Under the pieces are notes generated by a model. It had not been told where the DNA came from. It saw nothing but the letters and a program-made list of their open reading frames with translations, and ran no database searches. DNA of 64,000 bases from Paraphysomonas bandaiensis (taxonomy: Eukaryota > Chrysophyceae). Of the stretch, positions 1-12,827 are shown in pieces; within the stretch, counting starts at the first letter, position 1, and every line of letters begins with the position of its first letter. The DNA lies in assembly GCA_965644295.1 (NCBI GenBank), contig CBFFRP010000431.1, forward strand, positions 358,808 to 422,807, in the 5' to 3' direction. The translations under genes and the position numbers were made by a program.

Positions 1-3000
1 TCTACAGTCACTGATGAGTCCCCTCATATTATAGAAGGTATATATGGATCAAATGGTTTCTATTTTCAGGTAGTTTGATATGAATAACACTGTTAGAATG
101 ATATCTAATCTATGAATTTAGCAAAGAAGAGGTCGTCTTGATTTAAGAGGACTTGCTCAAATAGATTTAGATCGTGTAGTTCGAGATGTTGATGTTGATG
201 TGTTACAGGTAATATATATACATATGCATACATAGAGATAGACATACATACATATATAGAGATAGATATACTAATATATGTATATGAAAGTCTGATGAGG
301 AATATAAATGCATCTGATATTCGCTATATACATCAGATGCATTTAGAAAACATTACGTTTTGCAACCTGAGAGAGGATGATCTGCGGTTCATAACTGATC
401 AACATGTCGTCAAGCTCTTCCGCACATCTCAGCTTATCATTGAATATCTACTATTCGCTCAAGAGCAACTGACAACGAACCTCAATACGCTTGCTTCTAA
501 ATATGCGCATAAAAAGAGGTTTGGTATATATATTTTTCGTTATCAGATGTAATTTTGATATGAAGGTCTCTGCTTCGTAAGCGGAAGGAGCTAGAAGAGC
601 TACAAGAAAACAGCAAAGTCCTACGAGCCCAGCTTCGGTCGAAGAAAAAGGGAATTCAGACTTTAGAGGGTCTACTTAAGGACGCTTCGAACGCTAAGCA
701 GAGACCTAAACGGGTGAAGTCTCCTCCACCCCCCGTAATGCCGTCACAACCGGCTGAACAGCCGGTGCCGGTTAAACCATTAGTATGCAAGTTCTTTGTG
801 GCTGGTCCTAATGGGCTGTGCGTCGAGTTCAATACACGAAATTCCTCTACTGTACACGAACTGAAGCGGGAGGTGAAGCAAGCTTTTGTATCCAAACGAG
901 ATATGGAAGATGACGAATTGGGACCTGACCCTGTGATTAGTTTGGTGTACCGGGGTGTGGTCCTACTGAATGAAAATACACTAGAAGAAGTGGATATACG
1001 ACATGGTGACACTGTCGTGGCTGTTATTGAGAAAAACAAGCATGTTTCGAAAGCAGTAGAACCCCCAGTGCAGAGCGATCAGGTGGGGAATAAGGAAATG
1101 ATGGAATTTCTCGCTCGCCAGCATGAGAAGACCTCTGCTGAGATGAGGTTAGTGATCGCACACTTCATGTCGTGATCGTATTAGTAATGCCGATATGTAA
1201 ATGTATCACGTATAGGGACGGGTGGAAAGGTCTAATGGAAACAGTTGTGTCTGCTCTGCGTCAGCCACAGACGTCCTCTCCGCGTAGCCCTAGTCCCTCC
1301 AACGATGCTATCATATCTAAAGTAGACGATCGACTCTCTCAGATTGAGAGGGCAATGCGAGAGCAACTTAATTCACAATATGAACAAATGAAGGTGATGC
1401 TAGAGCGCTATATCTCCGTCTATCGCTTAACAGTAGTGTTTTTGTTTGAAGGGAACATTCAACCAGATGCAGACAACTAACCCGCGCTTCATTGTTGGCG
1501 ACCTCGAGAGCGATACAGATGACCGCTTGCTGAGCCGGGAAGAAATAGAGAGGAAATTGCGGGCATCTTACAATAAACTGAAAGGACTTGAAGACAAGGT
1601 GTGGGTTCTGCCACGAAGTGTTGAATGAAAACATTTTGTATAGTTGCTTGCCGTCATGTAACTTCACACAATGACTATGTGCTCAGATTGATTCGTCCGA
1701 GTTAAGTTACGAGGATCTGAAGCGGCTACAACGACGCCAAGCACAAGAGATTGAGGATCTTCGGCGTATGATGTCTGAACGATCGGCACCCACTCCGACA
1801 ATAATATATCAGCAGCAGCCCACCCCAACTCAGCCGAAAGTTCAGGTCGATGCAGCTGTTGAGACATCTCCAAAGATATCCCGTAAGAACGTAACACGGG
1901 CAGCGCGGAAAGCTCCGGAGCCAGAGCCTGTCAAGGCACCTCCGAAAGAGCCAGAGCCTGTGAAGGAAACCCCTGCTATTGTTCCGAAGGTGTCCCCTGC
2001 TCCAGTCATTAAAAAGCCTCCTGTCCCTGAACCCGAGCCAGCACCTGAGCCCGCGACGTTGTCGATATTCTTTTCCCCGAAGTACAACCGTGTGCTTCCA
2101 TCGATGGGCCTCAGCAATGGGGTAGAAGTTGTGGTTTCACAGTAAGTGTTTACTCCTCATAATATTACGAATTAATAATCGTTCTCTACAGGGATATCTC
2201 TGCTGATGATTTGGTATTCGAATTGAGACGTAAAATTGCTGAACAAGCCAACCTACCCCTGGCACGTGTGGCGCTGCACGACGGCAGCAGAACCATATCA
2301 CTTGGTGTGGATGTTGATCCTGATACATTCACTGCCGCAACTGTTCACTCAATGGTTGAGACAGGGGAGCTGGTTGTTGAGCTCAGGAACCCAGTCACAG
2401 GTACATTATGATATTTTCATCTATATGTTTTCTTGAACAAGGGATATGTGGTATGCATTTCGACAATGATTTGTGTTTGTATTGTACAGCTATGATGTGT
2501 CATGTGCTATATATTTGATCATACTTTTGGCGTAGATGCTCAGATCGACGTGTTGGTAAACCAATGGGAGCACTCTGATAGTGATACTCCTCGCAACTCG
2601 TTTGATGGCACTCGATCCTCTCGTATGGGCAGTCTGTCTCTAGGAAAGGTTCCGGAATCCACGCGACGTGACAGCGATGAGATATACTTCCGCACACTGC
2701 AACGAAGTCGCGACTTGGGCGATTCATTGAACTACGAGGATAATGATGGCGACAGTGAAGATGAAAATGAGCTGAAGGGGATCAGGAGCTCATTGGACCA
2801 ATTTTTGGGAGAAGTGAGCGACAAAGGAAGTCTTACCGATGACGAGCTTCGTGAAAAGGTGTGGTAGTGAATAAAGTACGACAAATGGTTTTCATATGCC
2901 ATTTTGTAGATGGACAGACTCAAAGGAACCATTGGGAATGCCCCGAAAAAGATAGAGAAGAAAATAACGTGAGTTTTTAGAAATGAATATCAGTGAGTAT

Positions 3001-3947
3001 TTAATTTCCGATGGAATGAACTATAATGCAGGGAGTATTCCGATTCTGTTCCTCGTGAAGTTAACCTTGCTGTGGACTCTGGCTCCGAAGATTACCTTTC
3101 TGATCGGAAGTCGAGGGGCGTAGCTTCTCTTCGCCTGTCGTCCTCGTCGTTTCGGCGCAGTGGCAAACATGCACTTGGTATTGGTCGATTTCAGAAACGT
3201 GACTATGACAGCGCGGCGGACGAGGATGACCTCACACTAACCGGCTCTCTGTCCCAGCGCAGTTCAGCATTTCCTCCCCGCGGCGTGCGGTATTCTTCAG
3301 GAGATGAAAGCCAAGATGCCATGTACAGTGACGATAAAGAGTACGCTGGTCTCAAGTATCATCGGGAAGGGTATTACAAGAAAGATGATGACGACGCGGC
3401 AAACAGCCATAGATCGTCATCTATTGGTCGTTCGTCAGCATCTTCGAGGCGAAGGTATGACGACAATTACGATGACGATAAAGCTTACAATGAGTCAACT
3501 TTGGGTACCTTGGAGTCCACCCAAGAAACACAGTATGATGGCGATATCAAAGATTCAACGGTTGGTTTCGATGCGACTGGCACTGGTACAGTATCCGGCG
3601 GAACGTATGTCAGTGAGGTATCCGGGGATGGAGATGTTGACCTTGACCGGACTGTTGATACGAATGTATCTATGCCCGAAGGGAGTGTTACGTACAGAGC
3701 TAACGAATATGAGCGTGCGGCTCTGCGGGAGGAAGCCGTTCCCCGTGACCGATCATCTAACCCAGTCACTCCCGTCCGTGGACTTGCTACACCTCCAGGT
3801 CACCGCGTACCATCTACCGGAACCGCCTCACCATTTGATAACATGCTCTCTGATGAGGATGACGGGAGTCTTGAACTATCGCAATCTCATGACACATTTG
3901 CCAATATTACACAAGACCCTCGAAATGATACAGTGCAGAGGTTTTAG
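1..3947 (+). CDS. DZIP1-like ciliary protein with two ubiquitin-like domains (5' partial)
   Basis: Exons 1-69, 122-208, 337-518, 566-1147, 1216-1393, 1452-1598, 1687-2141, 2192-2400, 2536-2858, 2910-2968 and 3032-3947 join in one frame (1068 residues visible). The first exon is open to the window edge with no Met, so the start lies upstream. Residues about 23-150 match the DZIP1/DZIP1L N-terminal domain: RRGRLDLRGL, IDLDRVVRDVDVDVLQ, ENITFCNL, VKLFRTSQLIIEYLLFAQ, then a basic coiled coil. DZIP1 proteins act at the basal body and transition zone in ciliogenesis. The C2H2 finger that normally follows is not seen. Instead there are two beta-grasp, ubiquitin-like segments (about residues 183-268 and 539-633), short coiled coils between them, a Pro/Glu-rich linker and a Ser/Asp/Arg-rich disordered tail. 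The family call is firm for the N-terminus; the rest is descriptive. Confidence 0.75.
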
Positions 3948-4440
3948 TTGTCACATATATACTGTAAGCAGATAGTAACAGTGTAGTAGTAGTAATTCTT
4001 TTGTTCTATAATGTGTAATGAATATTAAGCTTTGTTGAGGTTTGCGTATTTGTAAGCAATCGAAAGCTGTATTTGAAGGTATTCAAATTATGACTATTAG
4101 TTTAACAATACAGTAGTCGACTACGGTAGGACATAAATTAACGATATAATATGAATCAGTTAGAAAAACTGAAATACTTTGACTGTATTAGGTGTTAGAT
4201 CTGAGATCGTACCTATCTAAGATCTGATAACAATTATTGGTGGTAGAGAGATTGTAATCTTAGCAAATGACGATTAATGAAACGTGACGTTGATTATAAT
4301 TTACTAATTGATAATTGCCTATCCTCTTTTGTCTAAAAAATGCTTTTTACCTGATTTGGGTTCAACAAAATGTTCATATTAGCACCGGGCAAATACAAGC
4401 ATTCAACTTCAATATTCGGTTCGAATAAGTGTCACTTGTG

Positions 4441-4800
4441 TATCTTTGGGTCTTGTGACGAATAAACAGACATCCGGGAATAGTCCCACCTCAAGGGTAT
4501 CCGGAGTATTGGCTGAAGTCAAGCATCCGGGCTGTTTACTTTAAGGACTCTAGAATCCTGAAGTTAGTAAATGTCAGGTATATCAACACTGCTTGATCAC
4601 TGCGTTTTGCGTTTGCTTTGAGTGATAGGGCGAAAGTGGTTGCACCTTGGTGCTTGCGGCGACTCAGTAGCAGATTTCGTGGCGTTAAAAAGTAGGATAT
4701 CGGAGTAAAGCACAAGGCATTCACTACGTTTGCTGGATAGTTCACATGCCACATCAACCCCGTTTCAAAATTTTGAGCGCGAGACGATATATAGCCTATA
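4441..4800 (-). repeat. Dispersed repeat family R1, inverted copy
   Basis: Reverse-complement similarity to 16381-16680, 25510-25880 and 47690-47890. Shared landmarks are CCAATACTCCGGAT, CCCTTGAGGT and CACCTTGGTGCTTGCGGCGA. A block near 4755-4785 (CGTTTCAAA...GGACGATA-like) is also seen near 48570-48605. Probably an old, degraded transposable element; no coding capacity remains here. Confidence 0.6.
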
Positions 4801-4832
4801 TATAACCCGCGGTAAATATAAGCTATTTTAAA

Positions 4833-5106
4833 CAGGGCCTGGTAACCATTAATGGTAATGGCACCGCACTCTCTATCAGGGCTGCGTAACAATGAATTGA
4901 CACAGGTTGTAGTCTATTATTATTGCAATTATGATTTGATGTCCCAATTTCAATAATTGACAATAACGCAGCCCTGCTCTATATTATTTGCGATATTGTC
5001 GATTATCTAATTAGGTATTAATGACCATTATAATTGCCGGGACATTTTCATTACTGCCGTTAAAATTTCCAGGAACTGGACACCCATTAATGGTTACCAG
5101 GCCCTG
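4833..5106. mobile_element. hAT-like miniature inverted-repeat element
   Basis: Perfect terminal inverted repeats of about 23 bp start at 4833 with CAGGGCCTGGTAACC and end at 5106 with GGTTACCAGGCCCTG. CAGGG termini are typical of hAT elements. The flanking 8-mers ATTTTAAA and ATTTAGAG match at only 5 of 8 positions, so the target duplication is decayed or absent. The right end is homologous to the left end of the larger element at 16212. It carries a second element nested inside (4877-4976). Confidence 0.7.
4877..4976. mobile_element. 100-bp miniature element nested in the 4833-5106 element
   Basis: Ends are CAGGGCTGCGTAAC at 4877 and its inverted match ending AACGCAGCCCTG at 4976. Flanking 8-mers CTCTCTAT and CTCTATAT differ at one position, which fits an 8-bp hAT target duplication. 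It interrupts the older element. Confidence 0.6.
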
Positions 5107-5580
5107 ATTTAGAGATTAAGTTTATACGACCCTATTGTATAATCTTGTCAAGCTTCAGTAATAAGTGAATACGTGATTACTAACGACTTCAGAAATCAAG
5201 GAATTGTACACAACTAGATTTTTTTTCGAACCATCAATTGAATTAATTATCACAAATTCGAAGAGATATTAACAGCAATACTACTATAACATCTATTTCT
5301 AAAAACAGTACAATATTTGATATTACAATACGCACACACTACATCCAATAAATCGTCTAACTGCGTAAGAATACATGATATATAAATGAGTAACCTAGGT
5401 CTATGTTGTGTAATGTTAAATACACATATCCAACACCGCACCGACATCTACTGCATATAATTATAATCTGTGATGAATATTATCACTTCTTCACAAACAC
5501 TTCGAGGTGTATAATACAAATGCCGAAGCAATAATATACTAATATAACTATCGATATATGATACTCCTTTCTTAATTCGG

Positions 5581-6702
5581 TCAGTCCGGCATTACTGACA
5601 AATGACCCGAACTAGAAACGGAGTGAGTTTCCTGCTGCATTGATGGCTGCGTGGATGTACTTGCGCGGTTGACAACTTCCTTTATTGGAGGTGGTTGGGC
5701 CTGCTGCTGCGGTGGCGCGAGAGCGCTAACAGCACTGCCAAGTAAATGTTTCACAGCATTTTTTATAACTGCGCCCTTATGTAGGGTCCACTTCACAGGT
5801 TTATAGCGGGGCTTCGTTACAGCAACTAAGCCATCTGTAACTGTCTCTTCCGGTTGAATGCGATTAGGGTATCGAACTTGGAAGGGCGATGAAGGTGGAG
5901 TCGTGGGGATATCAACGGGCGCGACTTCTAAAAATCTGTTCTCCGTTATGCTTTCTTCTTCTTGCCGATAGGCAGCAGCGGCAGCTTCAACGCGGCTATG
6001 GGCTGTGTAGTACTCCTCAGCGCTTACAAAGCACGAGAAGTCCAGTATTTCTACCAACTTCAGCTCCAATGCATTCACACGTTCAACTTCAAGCATGCCG
6101 TTTCCAATGGAGGAGGCGAAGTCACAGTTTAACATCGAGAAGTCGTCAAATATTTTACACGACAGTAAACAGCACGTCATAAATGCCGCTTTCCAGTTGT
6201 ACGAGCACAACCGGAATTCCATGTTTGTAATTCTCATTATTCTTTCAACGTAAATGAGGGCTATGATCATGTGCTCGTATTCCACACTAGCATTCTGATG
6301 AAGTAATGTGACAAACCTCTCGATAGTTCGAATCGGTACATCCTAAAATACATAATCCATTAGAAAAATATTACACACATACATATATATATCACTGACC
6401 TCAGCGGAGTGACTATATTCCGTTAAGATAATATCACAACCACCTTTATTAAACACACTATAAGATGAAGAAGGAAAGTATCCTTCCACTTCAGCATCTT
6501 CAATATGTGCAGAAATAACTGAAGCCACTGAATGGACTCTATAAATATCTATACTTTCAAAGTATTCCTTTTTTGATGATTGTTTTTTTATACATCTTTT
6601 CACTGGTGTATCTGAACTATCAGTAAATACCGACCATTTAAGCTCATCAGAGCTTTCTTTTGGTGTTGAAATACTATCTGATAGATTCAATTTCAGAATC
6701 AT
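5581..6702 (-). CDS. Cyclin Y-like protein
   Basis: Exons complement(6400-6702) and complement(5581-6342), joined at phase 0 over a 57-nt GT-AG intron; about 354 residues from ATG at 6702. The cyclin box crosses the intron: RTIERFVTLLHQNASVEYEH, IIALIYVERIMR, NWKAAFMTCCLLSCKIFDD, NCDF, MLEVERVNALELKLVEILDF. The order and spacing of YxER, NWK, K(I/V)xDD, N-D and LE..LLDF follow cyclin Y and the related PHO80/U-type cyclins. Cyclin Y binds CDK14/CDK16-type kinases and is membrane-linked in animals. The C-terminal 130 residues are Pro/Gln/Ser-rich and disordered. The N-terminal 100 residues are very AT-rich in codon use. A membrane anchor is not evident. Confidence 0.75.
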
Positions 6703-7549
6703 TATAAATAATTAATAATTCAAATTCATTTTCAGTTTTTTACGTGTAAATGGTGTATGTATATCATAAATGTTCATCATGTTATATGATCATATGATAA
6801 TACAAATGAATCTAATACTTTTAATTCATATGGTTAATCATTCTTAATGCTAATCCATATGGAGATGACTGTGTATGTCTATGTCTGTGTATGTCTATGT
6901 ATGATGTATGTGTATGTGTCTATAGGAGTGAAACTATCATCATCATTTTATTCTGAATGGATGAAGTGACTTTTTAGAATTACGATTTTTTAGGGAAGTA
7001 AAAAATTTTCTTTATATTTTCAGGTACGAAATTTGATTTTAATGACTGAATATAAGCGTATGTGAAGGGAGAAAGAAAATTCATTGTTTTTCCGTTACTA
7101 TATATCTCATACACTCATTTTAGTTTCAAAAAATGAATGGTTTTCAGGTTACTTCATCTTCACCACCACCAGATTACAAAATACATCTTTCTTTTTTTAA
7201 TTTCTACACTTCTAGATTATTCTGAAAAAATGCGATTTTCTAACTCTTCAAATAAACAAAATTTGGTGGTGATATATACCAGTGAATGGACCGGACCAGC
7301 AGCTGACCAATCCAATCCATATAATCATTGTACGTAAACTACTATACTACTATATGGTACATATAAAAAAAAGTAAAGAAAAGTTTGGAAATTTTTATGG
7401 ACATAATTTTTAGGAGTATACATACATACATTACGCACTTTACCCTCCATATCATTTAAACACATCACACGTGGAACCTTCTAATAACTGCATGACTTGA
7501 TTACCTCTCTATATTTCATGATATTCATTATTGTCAATTGATTTATTAT
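6703..7549. other. Divergent promoter interval, cyclin (-) / winged-helix gene (+)
   Basis: AT-rich, no gene seen. Contains a degenerate TATG/TGTA-rich tract at about 6862-6925, like those in the other divergent intervals of this window. Confidence 0.5.
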
Positions 7550-9361
7550 ATGACAACTCCACGTAAAGCATTTAACGAAATCAATTTAATACTATCACCA
7601 ACTAGTACACATATGGGATATAGAGACAACACTCCTATTAAATCATCTAATGGGATTGATTCGGATCGATTAATACAGTTAGAAAAGACAGGAGAGGTAG
7701 AGTCATGCTTTTTAACCCCAGAGAAAACGGCCAATGATGCCAAAATATTATCTCCAATAGCACTGGCGAGGTTGATTACTTATGCCATTGAACTGAAAGG
7801 TCCAACACGTATTGGAGAAATTGGAAAGTTCTTACAGCTTGCTACTGGAAATGAGGGGATTGTACTATTTATCAAAATGCAGTTAAAAGGTCTCAAGAAC
7901 CTCCTTTTGGGATTTAGTTCTCTGTTTCGATTAGGCAATGACCACCCTTTCAACCCGACAGTGTACTTAAGTGACTCATATATATCCAAAATGAATACAC
8001 TGAGGGCACAAGCTCAGGAAGAACTACAACCTTTTTATTCGTATGACAGTGGCATTTTTCAACAATTCCCCATTGCTGGAGTGACGTGCCCAGTGTCACA
8101 GGACGGTGAGCGACCAAGTGACCTCAGCGACGCAACTGGTACTACTCGTAGTCGTAGTCGAAGCAACAGCACTGAAGGGCTTGATGGCGCTGTCAGCAGT
8201 CCCACCCGATTGAATGGGACAGACGAGAGTCATACGGAGTATGGGACGCATCTGCAAGCATCTGCAGAAGCTCTTGCTCAGAATATAGGTGCACCTTATT
8301 CAAATATATACTGTTCCGTAATGACAAGTTCATACAGTGCTTATACTGGAGGAGAGAGGCCCGATGCCTGTGGGAGAGATCGGAAAATTCCTACAGCTGT
8401 ACACGGCTTCAGGTAACACAGTAACTTTATTGGCCGTTTAGTTGTCACACAGCTTATAGGAAGTGAAATGTCCCATTATATCAAGGCCCAATTCCGTGGG
8501 CTTCGGAAGCTAATAGCTGGTTTCAGACGACTCTTTACTATGGATCAGTCACATCCATTTAACCCTTGTGTGCATCTCTCCGCAGAGTATATGTCATACA
8601 GCAATGCCGAACGAAGCACTTTGGACCTCTCACCACTCTTTGTGTTTGAGCCGGTTTCTACAGTACTGTCGCCTACATCTGACTGCGACAAATTCTCTGC
8701 GTCCAGTAGCAACACAAATGCACTTTTGAAAACCTCCCAGAAGAACTCTACCAATAAACAGAAGAAGTCCAAGAAGTCATCCCCAGCTGGAAAATCCAAA
8801 GGGGTGCAAGGAAAGCCCAATAACGGACAACCACAGCATTGGACTGGCCTCTGTGGGGACGGACAACAGGGAGCGGAAGGATTCATGCAGCACTGTAATA
8901 TGAACTTACAGTATTATTCGTACGGTCAGCAGTGCTCCATTAACGATCCGCACAGTACATATAGTGAAGAGTATCCTGTTCTCACTAGTAGCACACGACA
9001 CTCGTCAGGCGAAGCTACGGCGTCACTCTACAGTTCCGCTGTCGAAAACGGGTGGTTAGGGACCTCCAGAGATCGTTCTCAGGCATTAGAATGCGATCCC
9101 TCCACAAATAATACAGCTCCTCCCCCCTCCTCTTGGGGCGCTTATAAGGCATCCATTAACTCCACAGTAGAGGTACCTATTCCTCATGCAGATACTTCCA
9201 ATAGAGACAGTTGTGTATCCTGTTTGGAGCCTTATTTTGCCGGGATGAGAATTCCAGATCAAACTTTTGTAGGCAGTCCAGATGATAGCAAGCAAATGAT
9301 GTGCATGTCTCCAAGTTATATCAGGCATTCACACATTTTAAATATGTTGGATATTGAGTGA
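7550..9361 (+). CDS. Protein with two tandem winged-helix-like modules
   Basis: Exons 7550-8288, 8338-8412 and 8460-9361 close in one frame (571 residues); introns are 49 and 47 nt. The ATG at 7550 is the first in frame. An about 75-residue module occurs twice (about residues 70-145 and 245-317): GP..(I/V)GEIGKFLQL, then (F/Y)IK.Q(L/F)(K/R)GL(K/R)(N/K)L, GF..LF and HPFNP.V.LS. The second copy is rebuilt only when both introns are removed, which supports the model. The pattern resembles winged-helix folds of the OST-HTH/LOTUS or Egalitarian type, used for RNA binding; that assignment is inference. The segments between and after the modules are Ser/Thr-rich, with RSRSRS and a Lys-rich patch, and look disordered. 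Confidence 0.6.
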
Positions 9362-10642
9362 GCGACAAATCCATATCAATTTAATAAATGAGTCATGATT
9401 GCCATTAGTAGTTCCCAATATTTGTTATCATGAAGTTTATGGTGTAAACTATCTGCTACTATGGGGTGAATTGGACAACGGAATATTGCAATAATACTAC
9501 ATGAGAATGATAACTAGTCCAGTAGTAAACACGACAATTATTGACCAGAAGTCTGCTACTAACTAACAATTATTAAGCCCCACTAACTAACAATTATACT
9601 GCAAATTAACAGGCTACTATTCGGTCAGAAACTAGGTGTAAGATCAAACTTAACATTTTCTCGCAATTCACTAGTTCAAGTATGAATGACCATTAGAAAA
9701 TTGCTTATTTTTAGAGCATTCCAATGGTTGTGTTTTTTATATATTTTACCTTGTGTTCTACGCAGTTGCTGTATAGTCGCATCATGAATTCTTTAGTTAT
9801 GTTAAATGTTAAACTATACACTGGTAGTTTAACCACGCTAGGTCATTCTACTTAGACACTAATGGAAAGTACTAAAGAAATTTTTTACTTCCGAAGAGAA
9901 GATGTAGCAGTGTTCGACAAAGTAGTTATAGTTTTAACACGTTCTACCTGTCAAGGGTCGCGTTAAGCAATTCCTGTACAAATAAACACTTCTCTATTTG
10001 AGATTCGATTTCACAATCAGGTTTCTAACTCTTCTTACGAGCGATTTATCATTCAAAGCCAGGCTTTCACTGCCATCAATCATACATGATCATTCTACAG
10101 CTGTATATAAAATATATCCTATCATATGTATATATATGTATATATAGATAGTCATCGTCCATGACAACTAACAACTACTATTCAGACACTCATATGATCA
10201 TTCATCATACTTCTTATAGTGAGGTACATATCAACTATCGCAATTATGTTAAGAATACTCATATGAATATCATTGATTTATATAATAGCATAGCAGTCAG
10301 TGCATTGCATCCATATGCAGATCTTGATATCGCTCTATTTACGACTGCACACATATGATATCCAGATATCTAGATATATTGAGTACAATACATATTTAAC
10401 CTTCAAAAGTCCCTAAATTTTATATTTTCCATTTATAAATCCTTCATATTTATACAAATCTTGTTTATTTCAGAAAATTTTATCTATATATCCCGTATTT
10501 TATGATTTATATGGAGGAGTTTCGTAAAGAAAGTGCGTATATAAACTAGGCCTACTTGCTTAATGTGTGTAACCTACTAGAGTTGTAAACATTACGGCAA
10601 CAAGTGTTTGTTATTATAATATTAAACCATATTATCATCATA
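9362..10642. other. AT-rich intergenic region
   Basis: No supported gene. Only short AT-rich ORFs and runs such as TATATATGTATATATA near 10130. Confidence 0.5.
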
Positions 10643-11053
10643 ATGAATCTCATAAAAGGTCCCAAAGAATGTTTGGAAGTTATTCAGTTGCTTACTGATA
10701 AATTCACTGATATAAAGCTTCAACAAGAGGCTGATATTGCTCTACTTAATTCATGTGGTCAAGTTGCTGTTGAATGTGTAGAAAAAAATGTAAAACTTGC
10801 TAATAAATGGTTACAAGAATGGGTTGATGAGGAAATATCATCATCTCAAACCCCTGAGGCTAGTTCTAAGCGTCAATCAATACGTTTTTATGATTTTCTA
10901 GCATTATGTGAAATTTTCATGGATGCCGCTCCAGAGATTGCAGATGAACTCATTGCATTGGAGTCAGTGTTCATTCCTTTTGGACCTCAATTGCTACCTC
11001 CTGTTCAAAAAAGTAATCCTAAAGCTCAGAGCAATAAGAAATCAAAGAGTTGA
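10643..11053 (+). CDS. Small helical protein of unknown function
   Basis: Intronless ORF of 136 residues from ATG at 10643 (MNLIKGPKECLEV) to TGA at 11053. It looks wholly alpha-helical, with repeated hydrophobic heptads (CLEVIQLLTDKF, ANKWLQEWVDEE, FYDFLALCEIF, ELIALESVF) and a Lys/Ser-rich tail (SNKKSKS). There is no signal peptide or membrane segment. Codon use is AT-rich, like the 5' parts of neighbouring genes. I do not recognise the family. Confidence 0.5.
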   Translation: MNLIKGPKECLEVIQLLTDKFTDIKLQQEADIALLNSCGQVAVECVEKNVKLANKWLQEWVDEEISSSQTPEASSKRQSIRFYDFLALCEIFMDAAPEIADELIALESVFIPFGPQLLPPVQKSNPKAQSNKKSKS

Positions 11054-12827
11054 GATGGGAGTCTGTTTCGTTTTCTTCACATCAAGCATAAATGCTATAT
11101 ATACCATTTCAATACATTGCTTCCATATGAAATTTTCAATGCAAGTCACTGGAACGGATAGTGGAATTATGATCGCAGAAACGTATTGTACGATTCTTGA
11201 AAGGTGCTTCCAAACCTCAGCTAACGCCCCTACAAGGTTATCCTGATAAGACCTCACAATGTTCTGTATGCTATGAGTGCAAGGACTACGAGTAGTGGAT
11301 GGATATAGGCACATAGATGAAGTCAGTAGCTGGAGAACATGTTAGTTTTGCCAATAGTCTTGCATTTCGACTTTTATGTCATAATTATAAGTGCAATACC
11401 GAGTTGTAGTATTACTAGCACTCTATCTCTGCTTCCAACGGTAGATGTCATGTCAATATCCATTATTTATATAATGCAAATAAAATTATAAGAATACGTA
11501 GTTTTAATTACAAGTGATGAAAGGTGTATGAATAATAAACCTCGTATATATCTGCTTTGCTTTTAGTTGAAAAATAGCGTGACAGTTTCTAACGCCAGAA
11601 TTACATAGTGCATAGGTACTTGTTATATCTCATATAAAATATTTTTGCATAGCATTATCCGTATCTCTTACGTATTAGAGTGATGTTAGTTGTTATTCTT
11701 TTTCTGTATGTACATAATCAATGACACAGCTAGGGAACAAGTAATGTCAAAAGTCATTATATTGCAGTAGTATTGTGTATTGTTGGATAGAAAAGTGGTG
11801 CATTATTATTGAAGGGAACCTAGCTTACTATACTTTTGCAGTATACTACCTGTTCCCTAACCCTAATCAATAACAGTCATCCACGCCATTAGTCTATTCA
11901 TAATTCTAGTTTACGTAAGCACCACTGTTCACGTGCGAAGCATAATCAATTTCTTGTACGTAAATATTATATACTGTCGTCACTCCTTACATAAGTAATA
12001 TGACACGAATTCCTTACGAATGAGTAGTCTTAGCCTGTACTGATCAATTGTATCTGTTCGTACAAAAGTACAAAACTACATGAGGCAATTTATCTCACCC
12101 CGGCTGTGGAATGAGGAGCAGTTGATCAGCTACTCTTTCGGGGCAATTTGAGTTTTAACATAACATGCCAGGGTGAACAGTAAGTGTCAGAAAGCCAAAG
12201 ATTTGTTCAGCGCATACTTTTAGCTGCCTCTTGTGATTATGATGAGGGCCATATACCCACAATTGAAATTAAAATGTCTTCGATACTGATGTAAACCGAC
12301 CTGAAAGTGTGCCTTGTTGTTATTTCTACACTTCGCTACATTCACAGTCCAGAGTATATGCATTTCATATCTCAATACCAAGAGTTTACTATATCTTGTA
12401 CAAGAGCGGAGGATATGATGCATAGATATGGTGATACATTCATGATTTCAACTGCTTGATATACGCTGTATTTGACGCTGTATTCTGTATTGAATCTTTA
12501 AGCTTGACGGTTATCACTAGAATACGGAATACAATCATTATACTGCCGTATAATACAATACAACCCTCCAAAAACAACCGTTTTACACATAATTTAAATG
12601 TAAGTATGTGTGTATGTAGAGCTTAACTATGTATATGTCTGTAGGTGTATGTATGTATGTGTGTATATGTATATATGTATGTGTGTGTGCAGGTGGTATG
12701 TATGTATATATGCTCATCTATAATTCTATCATCAGTAACCTCTCAGCTTATTCATATACAATACACGAGTGAAAACATCTCATAACTTCCTTCTCTATCT
12801 AAACTATTCTTCTAATCTATTAATCTA
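11054..12827. other. Intergenic region upstream of CCDC39
   Basis: No gene supported in 1.77 kb. A TATG/TGTG-rich tract lies at about 12600-12712, just before the CCDC39 start. Confidence 0.5.

Larger units (their letters stand above)
3948..5580. other. Intergenic region between convergent genes, with transposon debris
   Basis: No convincing ORF. AT-rich DNA containing a dispersed repeat copy (about 4441-4800) and a nested pair of hAT-like miniature elements (4833-5106), listed separately. Confidence 0.6.

Noticed and set aside
3304-3975. A 223-codon overlapping frame in the DZIP1-like last exon
   Set aside because: Shadow frame of the acidic/Ser-rich coding exon; the joined exon frame is continuous with upstream domains.
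11846-11862. CCTAACCCTAA resembling telomeric repeat
   Set aside because: A single short occurrence inside unique sequence; not an interstitial telomere array.
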